In this document: positions 32,151-40,854 of the stretch, one piece after another | Numbering within the stretch: the first letter of the stretch is position 1 | Layout of the letters: the number at the start of each line of letters is the position of its first letter | NCBI GenBank assembly: GCA_050182275.1 | Contig: JBFXCK010000001.1 | Coordinates: 1 to 64,000 of the forward strand | DNA from: JBFXCK01 sp050182275 | GTDB taxonomy: Bacteria; Pseudomonadota; Alphaproteobacteria; SHNJ01 | Direction: 5' to 3' | Length of the DNA stretch: 64,000 nucleotides | Translations under genes and position numbers: made by a program | The notes under the pieces: generated by a model | Seen by the model: the letters and a program-made list of their open reading frames with translations, nothing else | What the model was told of the DNA's origin: nothing | Databases searched by the model: none

Positions 32151-33277
32151 TTCAGCAAATAATTCAACACGCTGTTCAGCGTGCGCCTTCCTTGAGCGCT
32201 GGCGCGTAAAACCCCGTTTTCATAAATCAATAATTCATGGGCGATCAAATCATTCAATTTTTGCGGCGGTAAAAACTCAACCAGCTCTTTTCCGGTTTCT
32301 TTTTTAAAATCGAACGACGGCACGCCCTCTTGCAGGCGCAAGCCCATTAAAAGCATTTCTTCGCCGCGCTCTTCAGGGGTAAGGGCGCGCAAAGGCAAGT
32401 TTCTATTTTCAAACCAGGCTTCGGGCAGTTTGGGATTTTCGCTTGCATGCTTAACGCCGCCGATGGTAAGGCGGCCATGCGCCCCCGGCCCCGCGCCGAT
32501 ATAATCTTGATAGCGCCAATAGGCCAAATTATGGCGGCATTCCTGGCCTTTTGCGGCGTGGTTCGATATTTCATAGGCGGGTAAATTATTTTTTTCTAAA
32601 ATTTCGGCGCTGATTTCGTAAAGCGATGTAGCCAGCTCTTCATTGGGCAGGGCGAAATCGCCGCGGGCGTAAGTGGCGGCAAAGGCGGTTTGCGGCTCAA
32701 CGCTTAATTGATAGACCGAAATATGGCCGTTGATAAGCGCCAGCGCCTCCGCCAATTCTTGCCGCCAAGCGGCGGCCTGTTGGCCGGGGCGGGCATAGAT
32801 GAGATCGATGGAATAACGCTCAAAAATTTTTCCGGCCAAATGAACCGCTTCCTTGGCCTCGGCGGCGGAATGGCTGCGGCCCAAGAACTTTAAATCCGGG
32901 TCGTTTAAAGCTTGAATCCCCAGCGAAAGCCGGTTGATGCCGGCCGCCTTAAAATCGCGCAGTTTTTGATTTTCAATGCTGGTGGGGTTGGCTTCTAAAG
33001 TAATTTCGCAATTATTGGCAATCGGCCAGCAATCATTCGCCGCTTTTAATGCCTCGCCGATCATTTTACCGCTGGCAAGGGAAGGCGTGCCGCCGCCGAA
33101 AAAAATGCTGGTTAATTCCCGCGTCCCGCTTAAAGCGCGGTAATGAAGAAAATCGGCCTTGATATTCTCCAGCCATTTATTTTCAGAAAAATTTTCCCGC
33201 ACATGCGCATTATAGTCGCAATAAGGGCAGCGCTTTAAACAGTAAGGCCAATGAATATAAAGGGCAAGAGCGGGCAA
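32147..33277 (-). CDS. hemW: Radical SAM heme chaperone HemW
   Basis: 376 residues. The radical SAM cluster motif is 'CLKRCPYC' near the N-terminus, followed by 'SIFFGGGTPSLASG', 'ITLEANPTS' and 'RLSLGIQALND'. HemW proteins resemble HemN coproporphyrinogen oxidase but lack part of its N-terminal region and act in heme delivery. It sits downstream of rdgB and rph as in many alphaproteobacteria, with one extra gene between. Confidence 0.93.
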   Translation of the reverse strand: MPALALYIHWPYCLKRCPYCDYNAHVRENFSENKWLENIKADFLHYRALSGTRELTSIFFGGGTPSLASGKMIGEALKAANDCWPIANNCEITLEANPTSIENQKLRDFKAAGINRLSLGIQALNDPDLKFLGRSHSAAEAKEAVHLAGKIFERYSIDLIYARPGQQAAAWRQELAEALALINGHISVYQLSVEPQTAFAATYARGDFALPNEELATSLYEISAEILEKNNLPAYEISNHAAKGQECRHNLAYWRYQDYIGAGPGAHGRLTIGGVKHASENPKLPEAWFENRNLPLRALTPEERGEEMLLMGLRLQEGVPSFDFKKETGKELVEFLPPQKLNDLIAHELLIYENGVLRASAQGRRTLNSVLNYLLN

Positions 33278-33282
33278 ATTTA

Positions 33283-33732
33283 CTAGAGGCGCTCTTTGCC
33301 AGGCTTCGCAGCTTGAAGCACTCTCGACCGCACAGCCGTTTTCTTTTTCTTTCCCTTGGTCAATGGCAAGACAGAGGTTTCTAGGAAAATAATAGCGTTC
33401 CTATCCTCGGGCGGGCATGCGGTTTTGGCATAGGCGATTGCTTGGGCAATGGTTTTTTCTCCCAGCATGGCGATGACAGTGGGGCCAGCTAATAAGAAAA
33501 TTTTTCCGGCGAACATTTGCCTAGAATCTGCCGCTAGAACAGCTAAAAAACTCACCTGGCCATTTTTAGAAACGTCCCAGGATTGCTGGAATAATTCTTT
33601 CCAGGAAGCCCACCCAAGGCGGCCTAGCTCCGTGGTAAGAATAAAATTCTCCGCGCTCGAACCGGGTTTTAAGATGCGTTCGCCTAAAGCGCGGGCATCG
33701 AAAATTTGGGCGGGTTGGGTTGCTATTGCCAT
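33283..33732 (-). CDS. Hypothetical protein
   Basis: 149 residues from ATG 33732, chosen for a very strong AAGGAGG site. Not recognised. Middle sequence 'FLAVLAADSRQMFAGKIFLLAGPTVIAML' could contain a hydrophobic strand or helix. The C-terminal 35 residues are strongly basic ('TKGKKKKTAVRSR'), which suggests nucleic-acid binding or a disordered tail. It lies between rdgB and hemW, in the position of a conserved operon. Confidence 0.6.
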   Translation of the reverse strand: MAIATQPAQIFDARALGERILKPGSSAENFILTTELGRLGWASWKELFQQSWDVSKNGQVSFLAVLAADSRQMFAGKIFLLAGPTVIAMLGEKTIAQAIAYAKTACPPEDRNAIIFLETSVLPLTKGKKKKTAVRSRVLQAAKPGKERL

Positions 33733-33806
33733 TACTTCCTCCTTCAAAAGATTTTGCCGGATGCTAGGGGCGGCGGGCGGCGCTGTCAAGCGCGCAATCG
33801 TTACAG

Positions 33807-34406
33807 TTATGTGACAGCCTGGCGCAAAAACCCAAGGAATTGCCGGGCCGCCAGGGCGCGGTGCGAAAGGCGGTTTTTAACTTCTTCGCCCAATTCGCCA
33901 AAACTTTGATCATGGCCCTCCGGCACGAATACCGGATCGAAGCCAAAGCCTTTATCGCCCCTGGGCGGCCAGGCGATGTGGCCATTAATGCGGCCTTCAA
34001 AAAAATGTTCAGCGCCTTTTTCATCGATAAAACATAAAACGCATATAAAATAGGCGCGCCGATTTTCAGCGCCCTGTTCTTGCAATAAATTTTCCACCTT
34101 TTGCATGGCGCTTAGCCAATTGCGCGGATGCCCCGCCCAATCCGCCGTGAACAAGCCGGGCTGGCCGTTCAGCGCTTCAACGCAAATGCCGGAATCATCG
34201 GCCAAAGAAGAAATGCCGGTTGCGCTATAAGCGGCCCGCGCCTTGATCGCGGCGTTGGCCTGAAAAGTTTCGCCGGTTTCAGCGGGTTCAATTAAACGGT
34301 AATCCTTAGCGCCGGCGATTTCGACGCCAAGCGGTTTTAACAGCGCCGTAAATTCTTTCACCTTGTCATCATTATGAGTGGCAAGAAGAATTTTTCGCAT
34401 CATCAT
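33807..34406 (-). CDS. rdgB: XTP/dITP diphosphatase (RdgB/HAM1)
   Basis: 199 residues. It removes non-canonical purine nucleoside triphosphates. 'ILLATHNDDKVKEF', 'SLADDSGICVEALNGQPGLFTADWAG' and 'GFGFDPVFVPEGHDQSFGEL' are signatures. Three ATGs in a row (34406, 34403, 34400) are possible starts. It begins 2 bases after the rph stop. Confidence 0.96.
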   Translation of the reverse strand: MMMRKILLATHNDDKVKEFTALLKPLGVEIAGAKDYRLIEPAETGETFQANAAIKARAAYSATGISSLADDSGICVEALNGQPGLFTADWAGHPRNWLSAMQKVENLLQEQGAENRRAYFICVLCFIDEKGAEHFFEGRINGHIAWPPRGDKGFGFDPVFVPEGHDQSFGELGEEVKNRLSHRALAARQFLGFLRQAVT

Positions 34407-34408
34407 TA

Positions 34409-35122
34409 TTAGGTAAGAACGGCTTTTTGTTTGGCAACCAATTGGGCGACGCCATTTTGCGCCAGGGCCATTAATTCCTGAAATTGCGCCGGGGAAAAAG
34501 GCTTGGTTTCCGCAGTTCCCTGCACTTCGACCAACAGGCCGCCTCCGGTTATGACAAAATTGGCGTCCACTTCGGCGCTTGAATCTTCGACATAATCAAG
34601 GTCAAGGGCCGGCTTGCCCTGGTAAATGCCGCAAGAAATTGCGGCGACATGATCCAGAATGGGGGAGGCCGGAATAATTTTCGCTTTTACCACGCGCTGC
34701 ATCGCCAAGGCCAGCGCCACGAACGAGCCGGTGATCGCGGCGGTGCGCGTGCCGCCATCGGCCTGCAACACATCGCAATCGATTTTCACTTGGCGTTCGC
34801 CCAGCGCCGCTAAATCGACCACGCTGCGCAAGGCGCGCCCGATCAAACGCTGAATTTCCTGGGTGCGGCCCGACTGCTTGCCCTTGGCGGCTTCGCGGTC
34901 CATCCGCTGATGGGTAGAACGCGGCAGCATGCCATATTCGGCCGTGACCCAGCCACGGCCGGTATTGCGCAAAAAGGGCGGCACCGATTCATCGATCGAG
35001 GCGGTGCATAAAACATGGGTATCGCCAAATTTAGCCAGGCACGAGCCCTCGGCATATTTGCTGGCGTGGGGAATCAGTTCGATCAAGCGTAATTCGCCTA
35101 GCTGGCGTTTGGAAGGGCGCAT
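34409..35122 (-). CDS. rph: Ribonuclease PH
   Basis: 237 residues. A phosphate-dependent exoribonuclease that trims tRNA 3' ends. The start at 'MRPSKRQLGELR' matches the family. 'GRGWVTAEYGMLPRST', 'RTQEIQRLIGRALRSVVDL' and 'KIDCDVLQADGGTRTAAITG' are characteristic. It is divergent to hrcA. Confidence 0.96.
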   Translation of the reverse strand: MRPSKRQLGELRLIELIPHASKYAEGSCLAKFGDTHVLCTASIDESVPPFLRNTGRGWVTAEYGMLPRSTHQRMDREAAKGKQSGRTQEIQRLIGRALRSVVDLAALGERQVKIDCDVLQADGGTRTAAITGSFVALALAMQRVVKAKIIPASPILDHVAAISCGIYQGKPALDLDYVEDSSAEVDANFVITGGGLLVEVQGTAETKPFSPAQFQELMALAQNGVAQLVAKQKAVLT

Positions 35123-35179
35123 GGGCGAAAGGAATAGCATACTTATTCCCAAGGATCAAAAAATCATTATAGTGGGGGC

Positions 35180-36232
35180 ATGGCTCTTACCTCCACGCCC
35201 TCCTTAACCGAGCTGGATAAGCGCGCCCGCCTGGTGTTGCGCCAGATTATCGATTCTTATCTGGAAAGCGGCGAACCGGTGGGCTCGCGCACTATTGCCC
35301 AAGCAGGCGGGATCGACCTATCGCCTGCCAGCATCCGCCATATCATGGCCGAACTCGAAAATCTGGGATTGCTGGCCTCGCCCCATACCTCGGCCGGCAG
35401 ATTGCCGACCGAGGCGGGCTTGCGGCTGTATGTGCGCGGAATTTTAGAAACCGGCAATTTGGCCAAAGAGGAAGCCGAGCAATTGGCGGCATCGCTGGCG
35501 GCGCGCGGCAAAAATTTGCCGGAAGCATTACTCGAAGCCGGCCAAAAACTATCCGGCTTGTCTAAATTGGCCAGCATCGTGGTGGCGCCCAAGGCCGAAC
35601 GCGCGTTGAAACATTTGGAATTCGTGCCCTTAAGCCAAGGCCGGGCGCTTGCCGTGCTGGTGAGCGAGGATGGCGGGGTTGAAAACCGTTTAATCGAAGT
35701 GCCGATCGGCCTGCCCGCCGCCATTTTGATCGAGGCCAGCAATTATTTAAGCACCCGCTTGCTCGGCAAAACCTTAAAGGCGGCGCGTGAAAAAATTCTT
35801 GATGAATTGGCCGCCAATAAAGCCGAGCTGAATGCGCTTACCCAAAAAGTGGTCGAGGCCGGCCTTGCTTCCTGGGGCGATGAAACGGGCGGCGCTTTAA
35901 TTGTGCGCGGCCAGGCTAATTTATTGGAAAATGTCACGGCGTTGGAGGATCTGGAAAAAATCCGCCGCCTTTTCACCGCCCTTGAAACCGAGGAAAATTT
36001 GCTTAAATTGCTGGAACGCACCGAGGGCGCCGGGGGCGTTGAAATTTTCATCGGCGCTGAAAGCGGCTGGTTTGGCGTGGCGGGCTGCGCTATGATTGTG
36101 GCGCCCTATCAAGACCCCCACAAAAAAGTGGTGGGCGCTGTGGGCGTCATCGGCCCGGCGCGCATGCCCTATGGGCGGCTGATTCCGATGGTTGATTACA
36201 CCGCGCAAGTTTTAAGTAAAATTTTAAGCTAA
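35180..36232 (+). CDS. hrcA: Heat-inducible transcription repressor HrcA
   Basis: 350 residues. N-terminal winged helix ('RARLVLRQIIDSYLESGEPVGSRTIAQ', 'SPASIRHIMAELENLGLLASPHTSAGRLPTEAGLRLYV') and the GAF-like C-terminal region ending 'GVIGPARMPYGRLIPMVDYTAQ'. HrcA normally binds CIRCE, but no CIRCE inverted repeat was seen upstream of hrcA, grpE or dnaK here. A TATAGT at 35168-35173 stands about 7 bases before the ATG and no proper ribosome site is present, so the mRNA could be leaderless. Confidence 0.95.
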   Translation: MALTSTPSLTELDKRARLVLRQIIDSYLESGEPVGSRTIAQAGGIDLSPASIRHIMAELENLGLLASPHTSAGRLPTEAGLRLYVRGILETGNLAKEEAEQLAASLAARGKNLPEALLEAGQKLSGLSKLASIVVAPKAERALKHLEFVPLSQGRALAVLVSEDGGVENRLIEVPIGLPAAILIEASNYLSTRLLGKTLKAAREKILDELAANKAELNALTQKVVEAGLASWGDETGGALIVRGQANLLENVTALEDLEKIRRLFTALETEENLLKLLERTEGAGGVEIFIGAESGWFGVAGCAMIVAPYQDPHKKVVGAVGVIGPARMPYGRLIPMVDYTAQVLSKILS

Positions 36233-36250
36233 GTTGGGATATAAACAGTC

Positions 36251-36817
36251 ATGGAAGCAAAAGCCGAACCAAATCCGCCTGAAGAGGAAACCCCGGCCAC
36301 GCCCGCGCCCGAAGCGCCGCCGGCCAATGATAAAGAAACGGAAACCGAAAAAGACCGCCTGATGCGGGCGCTGGCCGATGCCGAAAACGCCAAGAAAAGA
36401 ATCGAACGTGAAAAGGAAGACATCGCCAAATATGCGGTCGCTTCCCTGGCGCGGGATATTTTAACGGTCGCCGATAATTTGCACCGGGCCTTATTGGCCG
36501 TCACGGCCAAAGACAAAGAAGCCGATCCGCATTTGAAAAATCTAAGCATCGGGGTTGAGGCGACCGAACGCGAGTTGCAATCAACCCTAGAGCGCCATGG
36601 CTTGAAAAAGGTCGAGCCGTTGGGCCAAAGTTTCGATTATAATTTTCATCAGGCGATTTCGGAAATTGAAACAACCGAAAAGCCGCCCGGCACGGTCATG
36701 CAAGTTTTACAAGCAGGCTACACCTTGAATGAACGCCTCTTGCGCCCGGCCTTGGTGATTATCGCGAAAGCGCCCGTAAAGCCCGGCGATGTGCCGCCGG
36801 TGGATGTGAAGGCTTAA
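36251..36817 (+). CDS. grpE: Nucleotide exchange factor GrpE
   Basis: 188 residues. A Pro/Glu-rich disordered N-terminus leads into a long coiled coil ('EKDRLMRALADAENAKKRIEREKEDIAKYA') and the beta domain ('FDYNFHQAISEIETTEKPPGTVMQVLQAGYTLNERLLRPALVIIAK'). GrpE releases ADP from DnaK. It follows hrcA by 18 bases. dnaK and dnaJ are 0.9 kb downstream beyond two opposite-strand genes. Confidence 0.95.
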   Translation: MEAKAEPNPPEEETPATPAPEAPPANDKETETEKDRLMRALADAENAKKRIEREKEDIAKYAVASLARDILTVADNLHRALLAVTAKDKEADPHLKNLSIGVEATERELQSTLERHGLKKVEPLGQSFDYNFHQAISEIETTEKPPGTVMQVLQAGYTLNERLLRPALVIIAKAPVKPGDVPPVDVKA

Positions 36818-37007
36818 GCGCGGAAACCGATAATTGGGCGGCCAGAAAAACCGTAATCGCATCGCGCAATGATTGCGCCGCGCGGTCGCCCAGCACGGCA
36901 GCAACCGCATTTTCCTGGCGCATGGCCCAGCTAATTAAAAAAGATAATTGTGAGGCGTCGGAACGCGCCGCTATTTCTTGGCAAATTTTAAGAAAATCTT
37001 TTTGCAT
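36759..37007 (-). CDS. Small hypothetical protein overlapping the end of grpE
   Basis: 82 residues. The ATG at 37007 has a good AAGGAA site 6 bases before it, which argues for translation. The N-terminal half ('LKICQEIAARSDASQLSFLISWAMRQENAV') looks helical. Its last 59 bases are antisense to grpE. Not recognised. Confidence 0.45.
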   Translation of the reverse strand: MQKDFLKICQEIAARSDASQLSFLISWAMRQENAVAAVLGDRAAQSLRDAITVFLAAQLSVSALKPSHPPAAHRRALRALSR

Positions 37008-37101
37008 TTCTCATTCCTTCCCATAAAACCATTTTATTTTTTAAGTTGGCCGGATTATATACATGTTTAAGAAAAGCCCCAAGGGATTTTGCGCAATAGT
37101 A

Positions 37102-37545
37102 TTAGCGCGAAACTCCCGTTAAAATTGCAGGCGCTTTTATGCGCCGGGATTTAACAGGGTGCGGCTGTTTCACTTCAACAATGGTTGCCGGCTGGCAAGC
37201 GGCGCGTTTATCGGCTAGATCAGGGTCGTAAGATTGGATTTTTTCAAAAGCCTTACTTATGGCCTCTAATTGCATCTCGCTGTTGGCCGCGAACATAACG
37301 CGCGGCGCGCAAGAAGGTTCTTGACCCAATTCTGCTTCAATCATTATCCCCAAAAAAAACAGCCGGTCTAATTCCGGATGGTCATAAGCCATCGTGGCGG
37401 TGTAGGCGGGGGCGTCAAAACGCCGCCAATCAGCCATTACTATCCGATAAGTGTCTTCGAACAGCGCTATTTTTCGCAGCAAATTCAAGGGCGCCACATC
37501 GCGGCGCAGGCGGCTTAGCGCCGCCAATTTTTCATCTGTCATCAT
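37102..37545 (-). CDS. Hypothetical protein
   Basis: 147 residues from ATG 37545 (37542 also possible). Helical, charged, without signal or membrane segment; 'RIVMADWRRFDAPAYTATMAYDHPELDRLFFLGIMIEAELG' is the most hydrophobic part. A basic stretch 'PVKSRRIKAP' lies near the end. Not recognised; it probably shares a transcript with the 82-residue gene that follows. Confidence 0.5.
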   Translation of the reverse strand: MMTDEKLAALSRLRRDVAPLNLLRKIALFEDTYRIVMADWRRFDAPAYTATMAYDHPELDRLFFLGIMIEAELGQEPSCAPRVMFAANSEMQLEAISKAFEKIQSYDPDLADKRAACQPATIVEVKQPHPVKSRRIKAPAILTGVSR

Positions 37546-37654
37546 ACCCTGCCTGGTTTTAGGCAATTATCACTAGCTTTAAAAAATATCTTTAAAAGAA
37601 AATTTTGTCAATAGATGTAAATAGCATATTTTCTTAGCCTTGGCCAACTAGGTT

Positions 37655-37683
37655 ATTGAAACCTTTTTGATAGGTGACTATAT
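37655..37683 (+). promoter_or_regulatory. Putative RpoH promoter of dnaK
   Basis: TTG (37656-37658), an 18-base spacer and ACTATAT (37677-37683) match the alphaproteobacterial heat-shock pattern (CTTG, 17-18 bases, CyTATnT) with one mismatch in each box. It would start transcription about 55 bases before the dnaK ATG. Confidence 0.45.
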
Positions 37684-37744
37684 GAAGGGAAGAGTTAAAA
37701 ATCCCAGAAATTCAACATCTTAATAAATTGTTAGGAGCATTCAA

Positions 37745-39676
37745 ATGGCACGCGTTATCGGTATTGATCTTGGCACCACCAATTCTTGCGTTGCGGTGAT
37801 GGAAGGCAAGAATGCAAAAGTCATCGAAAACAGCGAAGGCTGGCGCACCACCCCCAGTATGGTCGCCTTCACCGACAGCGGCGAGCGCCTGGTCGGCCAT
37901 GCCGCCAAACGCCAAGCCGTTACCAATCCTGAAAATACTTTTTATTCGGTCAAGCGCTTAATCGGCCGCAGATTCGATGATCCGGTTGTAAAAAAAGAAA
38001 TGGCCCTAGTGCCCTTCAAGATTGTTAAGGGCGATAATGGCGATGCCTGGGTAGAGACCAAGGACGGCAAAAAATATTCCCCGCAGCAAGTGAGCGCTTT
38101 CATTTTACAAAAAATGAAAGAAACCGCCGAAAGCTATTTGGGCGAAAAAGTCACCGAAGCCGTCATCACCGTTCCCGCTTATTTTAACGACGCGCAGCGC
38201 CAAGCCACGCGCGATGCCGGTAAAATCGCAGGGCTGGAAGTTTTGCGCATTATCAATGAGCCGACCGCGGCCGCTTTAGCCTATGGGTTAGAACGCAAAG
38301 GTACCGGCACCATTTCGGTCTACGATTTGGGCGGCGGCACCTTCGACGTTTCCACGCTTGAAATCGGCGATGGCGTATTCGAAGTTAAATCGACTAACGG
38401 CGATACGTTTTTGGGCGGGGAAGATTTCGATAAACGCATTCTCGATTATTTGGCCGATCAATTCAAAAAAGACGCCGGTATCGATTTGCGCGGCGATAAA
38501 ATGGCCGTGCAGCGCTTAAAAGAAGCCGCGGAAAAAGCCAAAATCGAACTGTCTTCTTCCACCGATACGGAAGTGAATTTGCCTTTCATCACCGCCGATG
38601 CTTCCGGGCCTAAACATTTGCTGGTCAAATTAACCCGGGCGAAATTGGAATCGCTGGTTGATGATTTGGTTGAAAAAACCGTCGAACCTTGCCGGGCCGC
38701 GCTCAAAGACGCCAATTTAAGCGCCAATGATATTGATGAAGTGATTTTGGTCGGCGGCCAAACCCGCATGCCGCGCGTGATCGATACGGTCAAGAAATTC
38801 TTCGGCAAAGACCCGCACCGCGGCGTCAACCCCGATGAGGTCGTTGCGATCGGCGCCGCTATTCAAGCCGGCGTGTTAAAGGGCGAAGTCAAAGACGTAT
38901 TGCTGCTTGACGTAACGCCTTTGTCGCTTGGCATTGAAACCTTGGGCGGCGTGTTTACAAGATTGATCGAGCGCAACACAACTATCCCAACTAAAAAGAG
39001 CCAAACTTTTTCCACGGCCGAAGATAATCAAACCGCCGTCACCATCCGTGTCTTCCAGGGCGAACGCGAAATGGCCGCCGATAATAAATTATTGGCGCAA
39101 TTCGATTTGGTCGGCATTCCGCCGGCCCCGCGCGGCATGCCGCAAATCGAGGTCACTTTCGATATCGACGCCAACGGCATTGTCAATGTCTCGGCCAAGG
39201 ACAAGGCGACGAATAAGGAACAGCAAATCCGCATTCAGGCCTCGGGCGGCTTAAGCGAAGCCGATATTCAAAAAATGGTCAAGGAAGCGGCCGAACATGC
39301 GCAAGACGATAAAAAGCGCAAAGCCCTAGCCGAAGCGCGCAATCAAGCCGAAACCTTGCTGCATCAAACCGATAAGAACGTCAAGGAATTCGGTGATAAG
39401 GTTGGCCAAGCAGAAAAAGACGCCATCGAATCGGCCAGCAAAGATTTACGCGCCGCTTTGGAAGGCGAAGATGTGGCCAATATTCAGCAAAAGACCGAAG
39501 GCCTGGCGCGCGCCGCCATGAAACTGGGTGAAGCGATGTATAAAGCGCAAAGCGCCGAGGCGAATGCCGCGCCCGGCGAAGCCGCCCCCGAGCAGCCGAA
39601 AGCCGATGAAAAAGTCGTCGATGCCGAATTCGAAGAAGTCGATGAAGATCAGAAAAAGGCCGGTGACGCCGCGTAA
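37745..39676 (+). CDS. dnaK: Chaperone Hsp70 / DnaK
   Basis: 643 residues, full length. 'GIDLGTTNSCVAVMEG' at the start, the 'VYDLGGGTFDVSTLEIG' and 'VILVGGQTRMPRV' ATPase signatures, the substrate-binding domain ('DVTPLSLGIETLGGVFTRLIERNTTIPTKKSQTFSTA') and a Glu-rich tail with the terminal EEVDEDQKK are visible. It has a clear ribosome site (TTAGGAGC). dnaJ follows after a 52-base gap containing a hairpin. Confidence 0.98.
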   Translation: MARVIGIDLGTTNSCVAVMEGKNAKVIENSEGWRTTPSMVAFTDSGERLVGHAAKRQAVTNPENTFYSVKRLIGRRFDDPVVKKEMALVPFKIVKGDNGDAWVETKDGKKYSPQQVSAFILQKMKETAESYLGEKVTEAVITVPAYFNDAQRQATRDAGKIAGLEVLRIINEPTAAALAYGLERKGTGTISVYDLGGGTFDVSTLEIGDGVFEVKSTNGDTFLGGEDFDKRILDYLADQFKKDAGIDLRGDKMAVQRLKEAAEKAKIELSSSTDTEVNLPFITADASGPKHLLVKLTRAKLESLVDDLVEKTVEPCRAALKDANLSANDIDEVILVGGQTRMPRVIDTVKKFFGKDPHRGVNPDEVVAIGAAIQAGVLKGEVKDVLLLDVTPLSLGIETLGGVFTRLIERNTTIPTKKSQTFSTAEDNQTAVTIRVFQGEREMAADNKLLAQFDLVGIPPAPRGMPQIEVTFDIDANGIVNVSAKDKATNKEQQIRIQASGGLSEADIQKMVKEAAEHAQDDKKRKALAEARNQAETLLHQTDKNVKEFGDKVGQAEKDAIESASKDLRAALEGEDVANIQQKTEGLARAAMKLGEAMYKAQSAEANAAPGEAAPEQPKADEKVVDAEFEEVDEDQKKAGDAA

Positions 39677-39685
39677 GGTATAAAT

Positions 39686-39709
39686 AATTCCCCCTCTTCA
39701 GGGAGAATT
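39686..39709 (+). terminator. Intercistronic hairpin between dnaK and dnaJ
   Basis: AATTCCCCCT and AGGGAGAATT pair in 9 of 10 positions around the loop CTTC, 10 bases past the dnaK stop. There is no T-run, so it more likely shields the 3' end of dnaK mRNA or attenuates dnaJ. Confidence 0.5.
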
Positions 39710-39728
39710 GATATAGAGAAAACGATTC

Positions 39729-40850
39729 ATGGCTAAACAGGATTATTACGAGCTGCTTGGCATTTCCCGCACCGCGGATGGCGAGGATATTAAGCGGGCC
39801 TTCCGTAAATTAGCCAAAGAATGCCACCCCGACCGCAATCCCGGATGCCGCGAATCGGAAAGCAAATTCAAAGCCATTAGCGAAGCCTATGATGTGCTGC
39901 GTGACGGCGAAAAACGCGCGGCCTATGACCGTTTTGGGCATGGCGCCTTTGACCCGACTATGGGCGGCGGTTTTGATGTGAATGGCGGCTTCGGCTTTGC
40001 CGATATTTTCGAGGAAATGTTCGGCGATTTCATGGGCGGCCGGCGCGGCGGCGCCACTTCGCGCGGCGCCGATTTACGCTACAATCTTGAGATCACTTTA
40101 GAAGAAGCTTATGGCGGCAAGGAAGCGACTTTGCGCGTGCCATCCTCTATAGTATGCAAATCTTGCGACGGAACCGGCAGCAAAGACGGCAAAGCGCCGG
40201 TCACCTGCAAAGGCTGCCAAGGCAGCGGCAAGGTGCGCGCCTCTCAAGGGTTTTTTACGATCGAGCGCACTTGCGCCACCTGTCAAGGCATGGGCCGCGT
40301 GGTGATCGAAGCTTGCGCCGAGTGCCAGGCAACCGGGCGCACGCGCAAAGATAAAACATTGTCGGTTAATATTCCGGCAGGCGTTGAAGACGGCACGCGC
40401 ATCCGCCTCACCGGCGAGGGGGAGATGGGGTTGCGCGGCGGCCCGCCCGGCGATTTATATGTGTTTTTAAACATCAAGGCGCATCCCTTGTTCCGGCGCG
40501 AAGGCGCCAATATTTTTTGCCGCGTGCCGATTTCCATGAGCATGGCGGCATTGGGCGGCACAATCGAAGTGCCGGCCTTGGGCAAGGAATCGGCCAAAGT
40601 CACTATTCCGCCCGGCACCCAAAGCAGCCAGCAATTCCGCCTGAAAAATCAGGGCATGAGCATTTTGCGCTCGAGCGCCAGGGGCGATATGTATGTGGAA
40701 GTCGCCGTCGAAACGCCGGTGAATTTGACCAAGCGGCAAAAAGAATTGCTAAAAGAATTCGCCGACAGCGAAAAAGCCGCCGACACCAGCCCGCAAGTCA
40801 ACTCCTTCTTCGCGCAAGTGAAGGAATTTTTGGAAGGATTGAAAAATTAA
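39729..40850 (+). CDS. dnaJ: Chaperone DnaJ (type I)
   Basis: 373 residues. J domain with intact HPD ('CHPDRNPG'), Gly/Phe-rich linker ('GGGFDVNGGFGFADIFEEMFG'), four CxxCxGxG-type zinc motifs (CKSCDGTG, CKGCQGSG, CATCQGMG, CAECQATG; the last differs slightly) and the C-terminal peptide-binding domains. It stimulates DnaK ATPase. The intact HPD contrasts with the HPL of the 8.6-kb gene. Confidence 0.98.
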   Translation: MAKQDYYELLGISRTADGEDIKRAFRKLAKECHPDRNPGCRESESKFKAISEAYDVLRDGEKRAAYDRFGHGAFDPTMGGGFDVNGGFGFADIFEEMFGDFMGGRRGGATSRGADLRYNLEITLEEAYGGKEATLRVPSSIVCKSCDGTGSKDGKAPVTCKGCQGSGKVRASQGFFTIERTCATCQGMGRVVIEACAECQATGRTRKDKTLSVNIPAGVEDGTRIRLTGEGEMGLRGGPPGDLYVFLNIKAHPLFRREGANIFCRVPISMSMAALGGTIEVPALGKESAKVTIPPGTQSSQQFRLKNQGMSILRSSARGDMYVEVAVETPVNLTKRQKELLKEFADSEKAADTSPQVNSFFAQVKEFLEGLKN

Positions 40851-40854
40851 TCCG

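Noticed and set aside
35123..35179. CIRCE element before hrcA
   Set aside because: No TTAGCACTC-N9-GAGTGCTAA-like inverted repeat is present in the gap.
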